64,000 nucleotides of DNA from assembly GCF_000429925.1 (NCBI RefSeq), contig NZ_AUCU01000008.1, positions 62,001 to 126,000 of the forward strand, written 5' to 3'. The notes below the pieces were generated by a model. The model did not search any database. It was not told where the DNA came from and saw only the letters and a list, made by a program, of their open reading frames with translations. Source of the DNA: Desulfatirhabdium butyrativorans DSM 18734 (GTDB lineage Bacteria; Desulfobacterota; Desulfobacteria; Desulfobacterales; Desulfatirhabdiaceae). The position numbers and the translations under genes were made by a program. Every line of letters begins with the position of its first letter. Positions within the stretch are counted from its first letter, which is position 1. Below are positions 23,345 to 32,039 of this stretch, piece by piece.

Positions 23345-24670
23345 TCAGGCGTCCGGCGAAAGCGTCTGCAGCAAATTGTCCCCGGCGATCCAGAGCATCT
23401 GAATCCGGGCTGCGATGTATTCCCGTTTGGCCCGGGCAAGGGATGTCCTGGCCGAGGTCAGGTTGAGCTGTGCATCATCGACTTCAAGCCGGGTCTTGAC
23501 GCCGGCCCGGTATCCGGCCTCGGCCATTTCGAGAAGTTTTTCGGCCTGTTCGACCGTGGTCTGCATGGCATCCAGGATATCGATAGCTTCCGCAATTCGG
23601 TTGACGGCATCCCGGGCTTCGAGGGCAATGTCATCGATGAGCCGGTCCTTTTCGATTCTGGCGTTGGCGATGCGGCTGTCGGCCTGGATGAGGCTTCCCT
23701 TTGTCTTCAAACCGTCAAAAAAGGGAAACGAGAGGTACAGTCCGGCGTTCCAGGATTCGCCCGGGTAGTCAAACCGGGCGTTTCCGTAGCTTTGCCACTG
23801 GAGATTGGCCTCGAAGTCGATCCGTGGCTTGTCTCCTGCGGATGCGACTTTCTTCAACTTTTCGTATATATGGATCTGGCTCTCGGCATAGGCCATTTCC
23901 GGACGACTGGCCAAAGCCTTTTCGATCAGGACTTCCAGCGACAGTGGCTGTTCGACCCGTGCGGACAGGCTTCCCGTCACATCGAAGGGACCGGGATGGC
24001 CGATCATGTAGCGCAACCGGTCTACGGCAAGCCGCACGGTGTTCTCGGATCGCGTCTTCTCCACCCCTGCATTGGCCAGAGCCACCCGTGCGGCAAGAAC
24101 ATCATAATCCGTCGCAACACCCAGCTCGTTTCTCCGCATGGTTTCATCGAGATGGCGGCGTTTCTGGGAAACGGTTGCAGATGCCACCCGTTCGAGCTCC
24201 CGGGACAGGAGCACGTCATAAAAGCGGATGGCCGTCTCCCGAAGCGCCAGGGCCCTTGCCTGTCGCAGCCGATGCTCGGACGCCTCCTTGTCGAGTGCCG
24301 CCGCATCGAGGGCAGCGCTCACCTGTCCCCAGGTGAAAACGGCCTGCTTGAGGGTGAGGCCGGATTGATAGATGTCGGTTTCGGTTTCCATGTCGGGCCC
24401 CATGGCCATCGATTTGTCCCGTGAACGCAGCAGCCCGGAATTGAAGCTGATCCTGGGCAATGCAGCCGATCGTTCCTGAACGTACAAGCCTTCCGATTGC
24501 CGGATACCTTCTGTTGCGGCAAGCATTTCCCGGCTGTAGTTCAGTGTCATTTCGAGGCAATCCTGCAGGTTCAGTATCGGAGCAGATTCCCCAGCCCGAG
24601 CGGGTTCCAGGCCCGCATTCCCGATCAGCCAAAAGAGGCACAGAATGCCATACCAGACGCGGGGCTTCAT
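23345..24670 (-). CDS. TolC family outer membrane efflux protein
   Basis: A 441-residue outer membrane channel of the TolC/OprM type with a signal peptide (start MKPRVWYGILCLFWLIG, cleavage near ARAGE). Two repeats of the outer membrane efflux domain are visible: LQDCLEMTLNYSREMLAA at the N-terminus and EAIDILDAMQTTVEQAEKLLE in the second half, with GYRAGVKTRLEVDDAQLNL. The stop-start overlap (ATGA) with the upstream RND gene, plus GGAGGG upstream of the start, puts it last in an RND operon. It forms the outer channel through which drugs, metals or lipids leave the cell. Confidence 0.93.
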   Translation of the reverse strand: MKPRVWYGILCLFWLIGNAGLEPARAGESAPILNLQDCLEMTLNYSREMLAATEGIRQSEGLYVQERSAALPRISFNSGLLRSRDKSMAMGPDMETETDIYQSGLTLKQAVFTWGQVSAALDAAALDKEASEHRLRQARALALRETAIRFYDVLLSRELERVASATVSQKRRHLDETMRRNELGVATDYDVLAARVALANAGVEKTRSENTVRLAVDRLRYMIGHPGPFDVTGSLSARVEQPLSLEVLIEKALASRPEMAYAESQIHIYEKLKKVASAGDKPRIDFEANLQWQSYGNARFDYPGESWNAGLYLSFPFFDGLKTKGSLIQADSRIANARIEKDRLIDDIALEARDAVNRIAEAIDILDAMQTTVEQAEKLLEMAEAGYRAGVKTRLEVDDAQLNLTSARTSLARAKREYIAARIQMLWIAGDNLLQTLSPDA

Positions 24671-27600
24671 CCTTGCACCCTCCTTTCCTGCCGCAGCGCC
24701 CATCGGAGCTTCCATTTCCTGATCCAGTCCATCCCGTCGAGCAGCAGGGTGTAGACAACGGGTACCATGATCAGTGTCAGCAAGGTGGAAGTGATCAACC
24801 CGCCGATGACCCCGCGCGCCATGGGTGCACGCATTTCGGCGCCGGGCCCCAGGGCGAGGGCAAGCGGCAGCATGCCGAAGATCATGGCCAGTGTCGTCAT
24901 CAGGATCGGCCGAAGTCGGGTCTTACCCGATTCGACAAGGGATGCGAACCGATCGTATCCCCGGCTCTGGAGTGTCTGGGCATAGTCGACGAGCAGAATG
25001 GCGTTCTTGGTCACAAGCCCCATCAGCATGATCAGGCCGATGAGGGACATGATGTTCATCGTGTCGTGCGTCAGGTACAGGAGCCCGACGACGCCGATCA
25101 GAGACAGCGGCAGGGAGACCATGATCGAAAGGGGAGCGATGAAGCTTTCGAACTGAGCCGCCAGAATCAGGTAGATCAGAATGACGGCCAGCGCGAGCGC
25201 TTCGAAAATGTATTGAAAGGTCTCGGCCATGTCTTCGGCCTCACCGCTCCAGCTGAGGGCATAACCAGGCGGAAGCGGAATCGATGCCGTCTGCTGTTGA
25301 ATCTGCCCTACCGCGTCCCCAAGGGAAACTCCGATGTTCTTTGCTTGAACGGTGACCCGGCGACGCAGATCGAGGCGTTGGATCTTGGCGGGAGAGACGT
25401 CCTGACGCAGCTCGATCACATCCGAAAGGGGGATGGCTACCCGGGCCCCATCGGGCCTCATCGAAACGAGGCTTAGCTTGCGAATCTGGGACATGTCCCT
25501 GCGATCACTGTCTGGTAGGCGCACCCTCACGTTGTAGGCATCACCGTCGGCATCTTCCCATGTCGTTGCCACCGTTCCACCCAGAAATGCGCCAAGGCTT
25601 GCACGAACCTGATCCGTCGCGATCCCTACACTCATCGCCCTGGCCCTGTCCACCCGCACCCGGATCTCTGTCTTGTCCTGATCGAGAGAGCTCGTGATAT
25701 CGACGATTCCCGGAATCCTGGCCATCTCCCGTTTGAATCGTTCGGAAAGGATTTTGAGCGTTTCAAGGTCTTCACCCCGGATGTTGAGATTGATGGGGGA
25801 AGCCCCATGTAGATTGCCGACCTCCCCGATCTTGGCGATGATGCCCGATATCCGGATCATTCCCTGGCGAATCTGCTCTTCGATCTGCTGTTGATTAAAC
25901 CGCCGTTGCGACTTTGGCACAAGCTTGACGAAAATCGATCCGTCGCGGACGGTTCCGGTTGTACCCGCGCCAATGGTGGCATACGTCAGTTCGATCCCGG
26001 GTGTTGTCTTCAGCAGTTCCAGGATTTCGAGCGTTCGGCCCCGGGTTTCGAGAAGACTGGCATCCGGTGAAGCCGTAAAATCGATCTGGAACTCGGCCCG
26101 GTCATAGGTCGTGAAAAAGGAGCTGCCCAGATGAGGGGCGAGCATCAGGGCGGAAATGAAGGAAAGGCTCCCGAGGCCAACGACGGCGACGCGGTGCTGC
26201 AGCGCCCAGGTGATGATGGACTGGTAGCCTTTGGCCAGGGATTCGAACCAGCGGTTGAACCTTTCCAGCATGTGGTAGAGCGCATTTCTGCGTCTGCCGG
26301 TTTCGTCGTTCGATTCGATGTCCGGATCCACCCATCGGGAGGAGAGCATCGGGTCCAGTGTAAAGGAGACAAAGAGCGATACGAGCACGGCGAAGGTGAC
26401 CGTGATCCCGAACTGATAGAAAAAGCGACCGATGATACCTTTCATATAGGCAACCGGAATGAATACGGCTACGATGCTGAAGGTGGTGGCCATGACGGCA
26501 AGGCCGATTTCCCGGGTTCCTTCCAGGGAAGCCGTTTGATGGTCTTCGCCTTGCTGCAGGTGCCGGACGATGTTCTCCCGCACCACGATGGCATCGTCAA
26601 TCAGTAGACCGATGGCCAGCGAGAGCCCCATCAGGGTCATTACGTTGAGGGTGAACCCCAGCGCCATCATGACGATAAAGGAGGAGATGACGCTGATCGG
26701 AAGAGTCAGACCTGTAATGACCGTCGAGCGCCAGGAGTTGAGAAAGCAGAACACGATAAGCACTGTGAGGATGCCGCCGATGATCATGGTGGTTTCCACA
26801 TCCTCTACCGATTCCCGGATGAAGACCGATCCGTCCCGCACGATTTCGAGCCGGACATCGGCAGGCAGCTCGTTTTTCAGGGTATCTGCGACATGTTTGA
26901 CGGCATCGGCGACTGCCACCGTATTGGCGCCGGATTGTTTGAGCACGTTGAGCGCAACGGCGGGCTGGCCATTGACAAGTGCGAGGGTGCGGGGCTCTTC
27001 GATCCCGTCTTCGATCCGGGCGATATCTCCAAGACGCACCGGAAGCCCATTGCGGTAGGCAACGATCATGGTCTCGTATTCGTTTACGTGATTGGGTTTT
27101 CCGGAAATGCGCACCGGAATTTCCATCTCCCCCCGGTTGATTCTGCCGAGCGGCGTGTTGACGTTTTCTCCCCGCAGACCGGAGATGATTTCGTTGATCC
27201 CGAGCCCCATCGCCTCGATTCGTTGCAGGTTGAGCCAGACATTGACTTCACGTTTTCGATCCCCGACAAGATCGACCCTGCCGACACCGGATACGTTTTC
27301 GATTCTGCGCTTGATCCGTTTGTCAACCAGGGTTGTCAGTTCACGGTCCGAGCGGGTATCGCTTCGCACAGCCAGGGATACGATGGGCGCGGCTGAAAAA
27401 TCGAGTTTTTGAATGACCGGATCCTCGATTTTTTCCGGAAGCTCCGATCGGATGGCATTGATTTTGGCCCGTCCCTCCTGAACGGCGTCGTTGAGTTTGG
27501 TTTCCAGCGTGAATTCCACGACCACGCTGGAAATGCCTTCCTGGGATGTCGAGTGAATGTGCTTGACGCCCTGGATGGTGTTGATGGCTTCTTCGATTCG

Positions 27601-27795
27601 GCGGCTGACTTCCCGTTCAACGGTTTCGGGAGGGGCGCCTTCGTAGACGGTGGTAATGCTCATGACCGGAATTTCCACATCCGGATATTCATCGATCGTC
27701 AGATGACGGTAGGCAAAGGCGCCGAGGGTGACAAGCGCCAACATCATGACCGTTGCAAATACCGGCCGTTTGATGGACAGTGCGGAAAGAAACAT
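24667..27795 (-). CDS. RND efflux pump inner membrane transporter (HAE1 family)
   Basis: A 1042-residue RND transporter, the usual length for AcrB-like pumps. MFLSALSIKRPVFATVMMLAL opens it, the first large periplasmic loop follows (YEGAPPETVEREVSRRIEEAI), and the proton-relay region GLSLAIGLLIDDAIVVRENI carries the DD pair of transmembrane segment 4. A second half repeats the fold (RDMSQIRKLSLVSM, LIGLIMLMGLVTKNAILLVDY). It is proton-driven and exports drugs, detergents or metabolites through a TolC partner. It overlaps the adaptor gene by one base and the TolC gene by four, a compact operon. Confidence 0.96.
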   Translation of the reverse strand: MFLSALSIKRPVFATVMMLALVTLGAFAYRHLTIDEYPDVEIPVMSITTVYEGAPPETVEREVSRRIEEAINTIQGVKHIHSTSQEGISSVVVEFTLETKLNDAVQEGRAKINAIRSELPEKIEDPVIQKLDFSAAPIVSLAVRSDTRSDRELTTLVDKRIKRRIENVSGVGRVDLVGDRKREVNVWLNLQRIEAMGLGINEIISGLRGENVNTPLGRINRGEMEIPVRISGKPNHVNEYETMIVAYRNGLPVRLGDIARIEDGIEEPRTLALVNGQPAVALNVLKQSGANTVAVADAVKHVADTLKNELPADVRLEIVRDGSVFIRESVEDVETTMIIGGILTVLIVFCFLNSWRSTVITGLTLPISVISSFIVMMALGFTLNVMTLMGLSLAIGLLIDDAIVVRENIVRHLQQGEDHQTASLEGTREIGLAVMATTFSIVAVFIPVAYMKGIIGRFFYQFGITVTFAVLVSLFVSFTLDPMLSSRWVDPDIESNDETGRRRNALYHMLERFNRWFESLAKGYQSIITWALQHRVAVVGLGSLSFISALMLAPHLGSSFFTTYDRAEFQIDFTASPDASLLETRGRTLEILELLKTTPGIELTYATIGAGTTGTVRDGSIFVKLVPKSQRRFNQQQIEEQIRQGMIRISGIIAKIGEVGNLHGASPINLNIRGEDLETLKILSERFKREMARIPGIVDITSSLDQDKTEIRVRVDRARAMSVGIATDQVRASLGAFLGGTVATTWEDADGDAYNVRVRLPDSDRRDMSQIRKLSLVSMRPDGARVAIPLSDVIELRQDVSPAKIQRLDLRRRVTVQAKNIGVSLGDAVGQIQQQTASIPLPPGYALSWSGEAEDMAETFQYIFEALALAVILIYLILAAQFESFIAPLSIMVSLPLSLIGVVGLLYLTHDTMNIMSLIGLIMLMGLVTKNAILLVDYAQTLQSRGYDRFASLVESGKTRLRPILMTTLAMIFGMLPLALALGPGAEMRAPMARGVIGGLITSTLLTLIMVPVVYTLLLDGMDWIRKWKLRWALRQERRVQG

Positions 27796-28982
27796 CAGCC
27801 GTTCTCCTTTTCTTGCGCTGGCGAAAGAGCAGGCGATTGCTGGGATACACGCACCTTATCCCCGGGCTTGACGGTGAAGCCGCCCCGGATCACCACCCGG
27901 TCCGTCGGATCGATGCCGGAGCGGATCTCCACCCATTGCTCATCGCTCATGCCGGTCGAGACGGCGCGGGATTCAATGATGTTTTCTGCATTGACGACGA
28001 GAACGGAGGCCGTTCGCTGTTGAAGGTCCCACTGGACAAGTCCCGATTTGGGAAGCACAGCAGCGTTTTCATGCCGCTTCACCACAATCCGGCCGCGTAC
28101 GAACAGTCCGCCGCGCAACAGCTCTCCGGAGTTGGCGACTTCGGCGACGATCTTTCCGGAGCGATCGGTTGCATCGACTACGGGATTGATCCGCTTGACG
28201 GTTCCCTCAAACGTGCGATCCCCGAACCCGTCCACGGAAAAGAGGATTTGTTGTCCTTCGTGCACCGAAACCAGATCGACTGCCGCAACCGTTGCCGTCA
28301 GGTCCAGGATCCGGTTATCGACGATGGTAAAAAGTGCGGCGCCCTTGTCTACAAAATGACCGATATCGACATGCCGCTGGGAAACCGTGCCCTGAATGGG
28401 GGAGACCACGGTCATTTTTTGAAGGCTCCGGCTCACCTCCGCAAGTCGGGCGGCTGCCTGCGATACCTGTGCCCTGGCCAGCTCAAGCCTTGCCCGTGCC
28501 GCTTCCAGTGCGCTTAGCCGCTCGTCGCATTCCTGGGCCGTGATCAGGCCGCCCTGCTTCAACCGTAGACTCCTGTCCCATTCCCGTTGCGCCCGATCCA
28601 GGTCGACTTTTGCCTGGGTTTCCTGTGCAAGAGCCATTTGATGCGAAGCCTTTGCCTGCTGTACGGCCAGTGAAACATCCATTGGATCGAGCTGAAGCAA
28701 TGTATCTCCGGTTTTGACCTTGTCCCACTCTTTCACCCGAATGCTCTGAACGGTTCCCGGAATTTCGACCCGCACCTGTGTAGCAAGCTTAGGTGCCAGC
28801 GATCCATAGATATCTACGGATTGTATCATCGTTGTCTTCTCGATCCGGACGGTTTCAACACTTGTGGTAGCGGATTCCGGAGCCGGGGCAGCCACCGAGG
28901 CAGGCGGCTGATGTTTCAGAACGACCCAGGTCAGACCTGCCGCTAGCAGGAGGCCGATGCAGATAAAATACAATTTTTTCAT
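27795..28982 (-). CDS. RND efflux periplasmic adaptor (membrane fusion protein)
   Basis: A 395-residue adaptor with an N-terminal membrane anchor (MKKLYFICIGLLLAAGLTW). A lipoyl half-motif is at VEIPGTVQSIRVKEWDKVKTGDTLLQLD, a long coiled-coil hairpin follows (SHQMALAQETQAKVDLDRAQREWDRSL), and the second lipoyl half is at VSPIQGTVSQRHVDIGHFVDKG. It bridges the RND pump and TolC channel. It is first in the operon; AAGGAG at 28988-28993 precedes the start. The only gene between it and TolC is the pump. Confidence 0.95.
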   Translation of the reverse strand: MKKLYFICIGLLLAAGLTWVVLKHQPPASVAAPAPESATTSVETVRIEKTTMIQSVDIYGSLAPKLATQVRVEIPGTVQSIRVKEWDKVKTGDTLLQLDPMDVSLAVQQAKASHQMALAQETQAKVDLDRAQREWDRSLRLKQGGLITAQECDERLSALEAARARLELARAQVSQAAARLAEVSRSLQKMTVVSPIQGTVSQRHVDIGHFVDKGAALFTIVDNRILDLTATVAAVDLVSVHEGQQILFSVDGFGDRTFEGTVKRINPVVDATDRSGKIVAEVANSGELLRGGLFVRGRIVVKRHENAAVLPKSGLVQWDLQQRTASVLVVNAENIIESRAVSTGMSDEQWVEIRSGIDPTDRVVIRGGFTVKPGDKVRVSQQSPALSPAQEKENG

Positions 28983-29070
28983 TTCGTTATCTCCTTGAAA
29001 GGGAAAACGCTAATCGGTGTTGATCAGAAGGACTTCAACCATCGTGGATGATCTCGAACGAGCCGATTAC

Positions 29071-29150
29071 GTAGTGCCTGAACGAAAAACCCCTATTTGG
29101 GGCAGCGCGTCGCCTGCGGACAGGCAATTTTACGATACAGCGGGAAAACT
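29071..29150. repeat. Half copy of family-2 hairpin repeat
   Basis: From GTAGTGCCTGAACG through CCCCTATTTGGGGCAGCGCG to ATACAGCGGGAAAACTCAGCCGC. It matches the right arm of the hairpin at 29293-29431. The whole gap 28983-29586 upstream of the efflux operon is made of this repeat type plus an A/T-rich spacer and contains no gene. Confidence 0.65.
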
Positions 29151-29292
29151 CAGCCGCCCGATATCGTAAGGGCCGGGCGATTCCATGTCCATTAAGAAAA
29201 GTCCAATCAATAGATTTTACTCAATTTATATTGTGCAATCTCATTGATAACGCCCGGCCCAACGATCTCCGGCGGCTTCAGACAAGTTCCCT

Positions 29293-29431
29293 CTGCATCG
29301 CAAAACAGCCTGTCCTCCGGCTCAGGTCGGGTAAAAAACGAGATTTCCGTTCAGGCACTACGTAGTGTCTGAACGGAAAACCCCTATTTGGAGCGCCACG
29401 CCGCCTGCGGGCAGTCAATTTTGCGATGCAG
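29293..29431. repeat. Long near-perfect hairpin repeat, family 2
   Basis: Arms run from CTGCATCGCAAAACAG to TTTTGCGATGCAG. The centre is a 34-bp near-palindrome around CACTACGTAGTG (29345-29378) with TTCCGTTCAG/CTGAACGGAA arms. Half copies lie at 949-1022, 29071-29150 and 30252-30370. Confidence 0.8.
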
Positions 29432-29586
29432 CGTGAAAACTCAGCCGCCCCCATACCCATATCCGGAGAGAACGGAAAATCAGGATTGGAGAAATTGGTT
29501 GCGAGACCGTCAAATTTCCTGGCGGATGACGATGATGCCTGTCTTTGGTCGTGTAAAGCATGCGACGCCCTTTGGCGATACCGGTT

Positions 29587-30204
29587 TCAATCAGAAAAAG
29601 CGGGCATGTCGCGTTTGGCACCATTCAAAATCGTGTGGATCACGCGTTCGATTACCTGTTCATCCAGAACAATTCCTTGAGGTTTCAGCACGACGATGGC
29701 CTGCATGCTGTGCAGAAAACCGAGAAGCAGCAGGATGAGCTCCGGAATCCGTGCCTTGGAAAATTCTCCCTGGCTCGCTCCTGTTTCCAGAATTTCCTGA
29801 AACGCCGATTCGACGATACGGTGTTTGGCGGTAAAGTCGAACCGGGGAGCGGAGGCGACGTTGTACCAGATCAGGGAATTGATCATGCGAACCATGTCTG
29901 CATTCTTCCGGAACAGATCATAGATGCTCAGAAACATGCGGTTCAGCCGTTGCTCCGTAGTGCCGTTTTCCGAGCGGCTTTCCTGAAGAACGCCGTGGAA
30001 CGTATTGATGGCGGTCTCCATCAAATCGAGATAAAGTTCTTCCTTGTTTTGGAAATAATAGTACAAGGTGGGTTTGGTAATGCCTGCCGCTTCGACAATC
30101 TCCCGGATGGAAGTGCCTGCATATCCATTTTCTGAGAACAGCTTTGCAGCCGCTTTCAATATCTGTTCCTTGTTTTGGTTGCTGCATGACGCTTCTGAAA
30201 TCAT
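29587..30204 (-). CDS. TetR/AcrR family transcriptional regulator
   Basis: A 205-residue TetR-type repressor. The N-terminal helix-turn-helix is SIREIVEAAGITKPTLYYYFQNKEELY (about residues 30-56), and the rest is the alpha-helical ligand-binding domain. The C-terminal region contains a leucine-rich helix (IPELILLLLGFLHSMQ) of the AcrR/NfxB type. It lies downstream of the efflux genes on the same strand, separated by a repeat, so it may control that operon; an operator-like sequence lies upstream of it. The ATG at 30204 begins a typical TetR N-terminus. Confidence 0.9.
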   Translation of the reverse strand: MISEASCSNQNKEQILKAAAKLFSENGYAGTSIREIVEAAGITKPTLYYYFQNKEELYLDLMETAINTFHGVLQESRSENGTTEQRLNRMFLSIYDLFRKNADMVRMINSLIWYNVASAPRFDFTAKHRIVESAFQEILETGASQGEFSKARIPELILLLLGFLHSMQAIVVLKPQGIVLDEQVIERVIHTILNGAKRDMPAFSD

Positions 30205-30251
30205 CTCTATTGCATTCTTGAACGATCGACAACCGTTGGAAAAAAGGGATG

Positions 30252-30370
30252 ATGTCTGAACGGGAACCCCGATTTTTGGCCGACCCGAGCCGGAGGGCAG
30301 GCCATATCGCAAAATCGCCTGCCTGCAGGCGATGCGTCGCTCAAAAGAAGGGTTTCCATTCGGGCACCGT
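30252..30370. repeat. Variant of family-2 repeat
   Basis: TGTCTGAACGGGAACCCCGATT, then TCGCAAAATCGCCTGCCTGCAG and GGGTTTCCATTCGGGCACC, a diverged member of the family at 29293-29431 between the TetR gene and its promoter area. Confidence 0.5.
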
Positions 30371-30373
30371 ATA

Positions 30374-30385
30374 TACCGAACGGTA
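30374..30385. promoter_or_regulatory. Possible TetR-type operator
   Basis: TACCG-AA-CGGTA, a short inverted repeat, inside a stretch with GTATACAG and ACCGATAT upstream of both the TetR gene and the antiporter gene. Operator function is inferred from position and form. Confidence 0.35.
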
Positions 30386-30541
30386 AGTATACAGACAAAT
30401 ACCGATATGTCAATTCTTCCGCCTTATCGCTGCATGTTTTCGGCTTGACCCTTTCCCGGTTTTCATCTAATGGATCAATTGCGATATTGGAAAGTCATGG
30501 AAAGCGTCGTATTTCCGAATGCCTCCGTCAAAGGAGCCGCA

Positions 30542-31990
30542 ATGAAAAAAGCATTCTGCATCGCCATCCTGTCGGCCCTTCTCGCCTTTTTCCTCGAAAC
30601 AAGCACGCTTCTGGCTTCGAGCCCGGAATCCGCCACTCTGCCGCTGGGAGAAACCTTGCCGCTATGGTCCTGCCTGCCGTTTGCGGGAATGCTGCTCTCC
30701 ATCGCCTTGTTCCCGTTGCTTGCGCCCAATTTCTGGCACCACCATTTCGTCAAGGTCTCTTTCGGGTGGGCGGCGGCCATGGCCATTCCCTTTGCATTTT
30801 CCTACGGTATGATGGCAGCTCATGAGATCGTGCACATCCTGCTGGCGGACTATATCCCCTTCATTATCCTGTTGTGGTCGCTATACACGGTATCCGGTGG
30901 CATTCTGCTGAAAGGATCCCTGGCAGGAACGCCGATCGTGAATGTGCTCATACTGCTGCTGGGCACGTTTCTGGCATCCATCATGGGAACAACGGGGGCC
31001 GCCATGCTCCTGATCCGGCCCTTTCTGCGCGCGAACCGCCACCGGAAAAACCGAAGCTTCATGGTGGTGTTTTTCATTTTTGTCGTGGCCAACATCGGCG
31101 GCGCGCTGACCCCCCTCGGTGATCCACCCCTGTTTCTGGGTTTTCTGCATGGCGTGCCCTTCTTCTGGACCCTTCATCTGATTCCGCATCTGCTGGTTGC
31201 AGCCGGCGTTCTGCTGGGGGTTTATTTCCTGCTCGACTGGATGGCCTACCGGAAGGAATTTCCGGATGGCCCCAAGCCGGTATCCGGTGAAAAAGAACCG
31301 TTGCGGCTTGCGGGTGCGCACAACTTCATTTTTTTGTGCGGCGTTCTGGCTGCGGTTTTGCTGAGCGGTGTGGTGCATTTGGGTGAGGTGAACGTGCTGG
31401 GTGTGCATCGCGGAATTCAGGACTGGCTGCGCGATGGGATTCTGGTGCTGATGGGCATCCTCTCCCTGATTACGACATCCATCACCATCCGTGAAGACAA
31501 CCAGTTCACCTGGTTTCCCATCCTCGAGGTCGCCTACCTCTTTATCGGCATTTTCATCACCATGATCCCCTGCCTGGCCATCCTCAAAGCCGGGACCAAG
31601 GGGCATCTGGCTTTTCTGATCAACGCGGTGCGGGAGCCAGCGCATTATTTCTGGGCTGCAGGCATCCTGTCCAGTTTTCTCGATAATGCCCCGACCTACC
31701 TGACGTTTTTCAGTACGGCACTGGGCAGTTTCTATCCCGGAATCCCGGAGTCACAGGCGGTTCATCATCTGATAGCCGAATCAAACGTTTACCTGAAGGC
31801 GGTTTCTGCAGGTTCCGTATTTTTCGGCGCCTGCAGTTACATCGGCAATGCGCCCAATTTTATGGTGCGATCCATCGCCGAGGAATCGGGCACCCCCATG
31901 CCGAGTTTTTTCGGGTATATTTTGCGGTATTCGCTGGTTTTTCTGATTCCGACATTCGTTGTCGTGACGATCGTATTCTTTCGGGCATGA
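30542..31990 (+). CDS. Sodium:proton antiporter (NhaD-like)
   Basis: A 482-residue membrane protein with about 12 hydrophobic segments, of the NhaD/ion transporter superfamily. A signal-like first helix is followed by LPFAGMLLSIALFPLLAP. GTTGAAMLLIRPFLRANRHRK and VANIGGALTPLGDPPLFLGFLHG are the characteristic NhaD motifs, with the TPLGDPPL hairpin near residue 190. The C-terminal half has SFLDNAPTYLTFF and GSVFFGACSYIGNAPNFMV, the second inverted repeat. It exchanges Na+ (or Li+) for protons. The ATG at 30542 has AAAGGAG upstream and gives the best helical start; an ATG at 30470 is too early. It stands apart from the HD-GYP gene that follows. Confidence 0.9.
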   Translation: MKKAFCIAILSALLAFFLETSTLLASSPESATLPLGETLPLWSCLPFAGMLLSIALFPLLAPNFWHHHFVKVSFGWAAAMAIPFAFSYGMMAAHEIVHILLADYIPFIILLWSLYTVSGGILLKGSLAGTPIVNVLILLLGTFLASIMGTTGAAMLLIRPFLRANRHRKNRSFMVVFFIFVVANIGGALTPLGDPPLFLGFLHGVPFFWTLHLIPHLLVAAGVLLGVYFLLDWMAYRKEFPDGPKPVSGEKEPLRLAGAHNFIFLCGVLAAVLLSGVVHLGEVNVLGVHRGIQDWLRDGILVLMGILSLITTSITIREDNQFTWFPILEVAYLFIGIFITMIPCLAILKAGTKGHLAFLINAVREPAHYFWAAGILSSFLDNAPTYLTFFSTALGSFYPGIPESQAVHHLIAESNVYLKAVSAGSVFFGACSYIGNAPNFMVRSIAEESGTPMPSFFGYILRYSLVFLIPTFVVVTIVFFRA

Positions 31991-32039
31991 TGCGCCGGTA
32001 TCCGAGCGGTGAACCAGGGTGGATGGACCCAGGAGAAAG

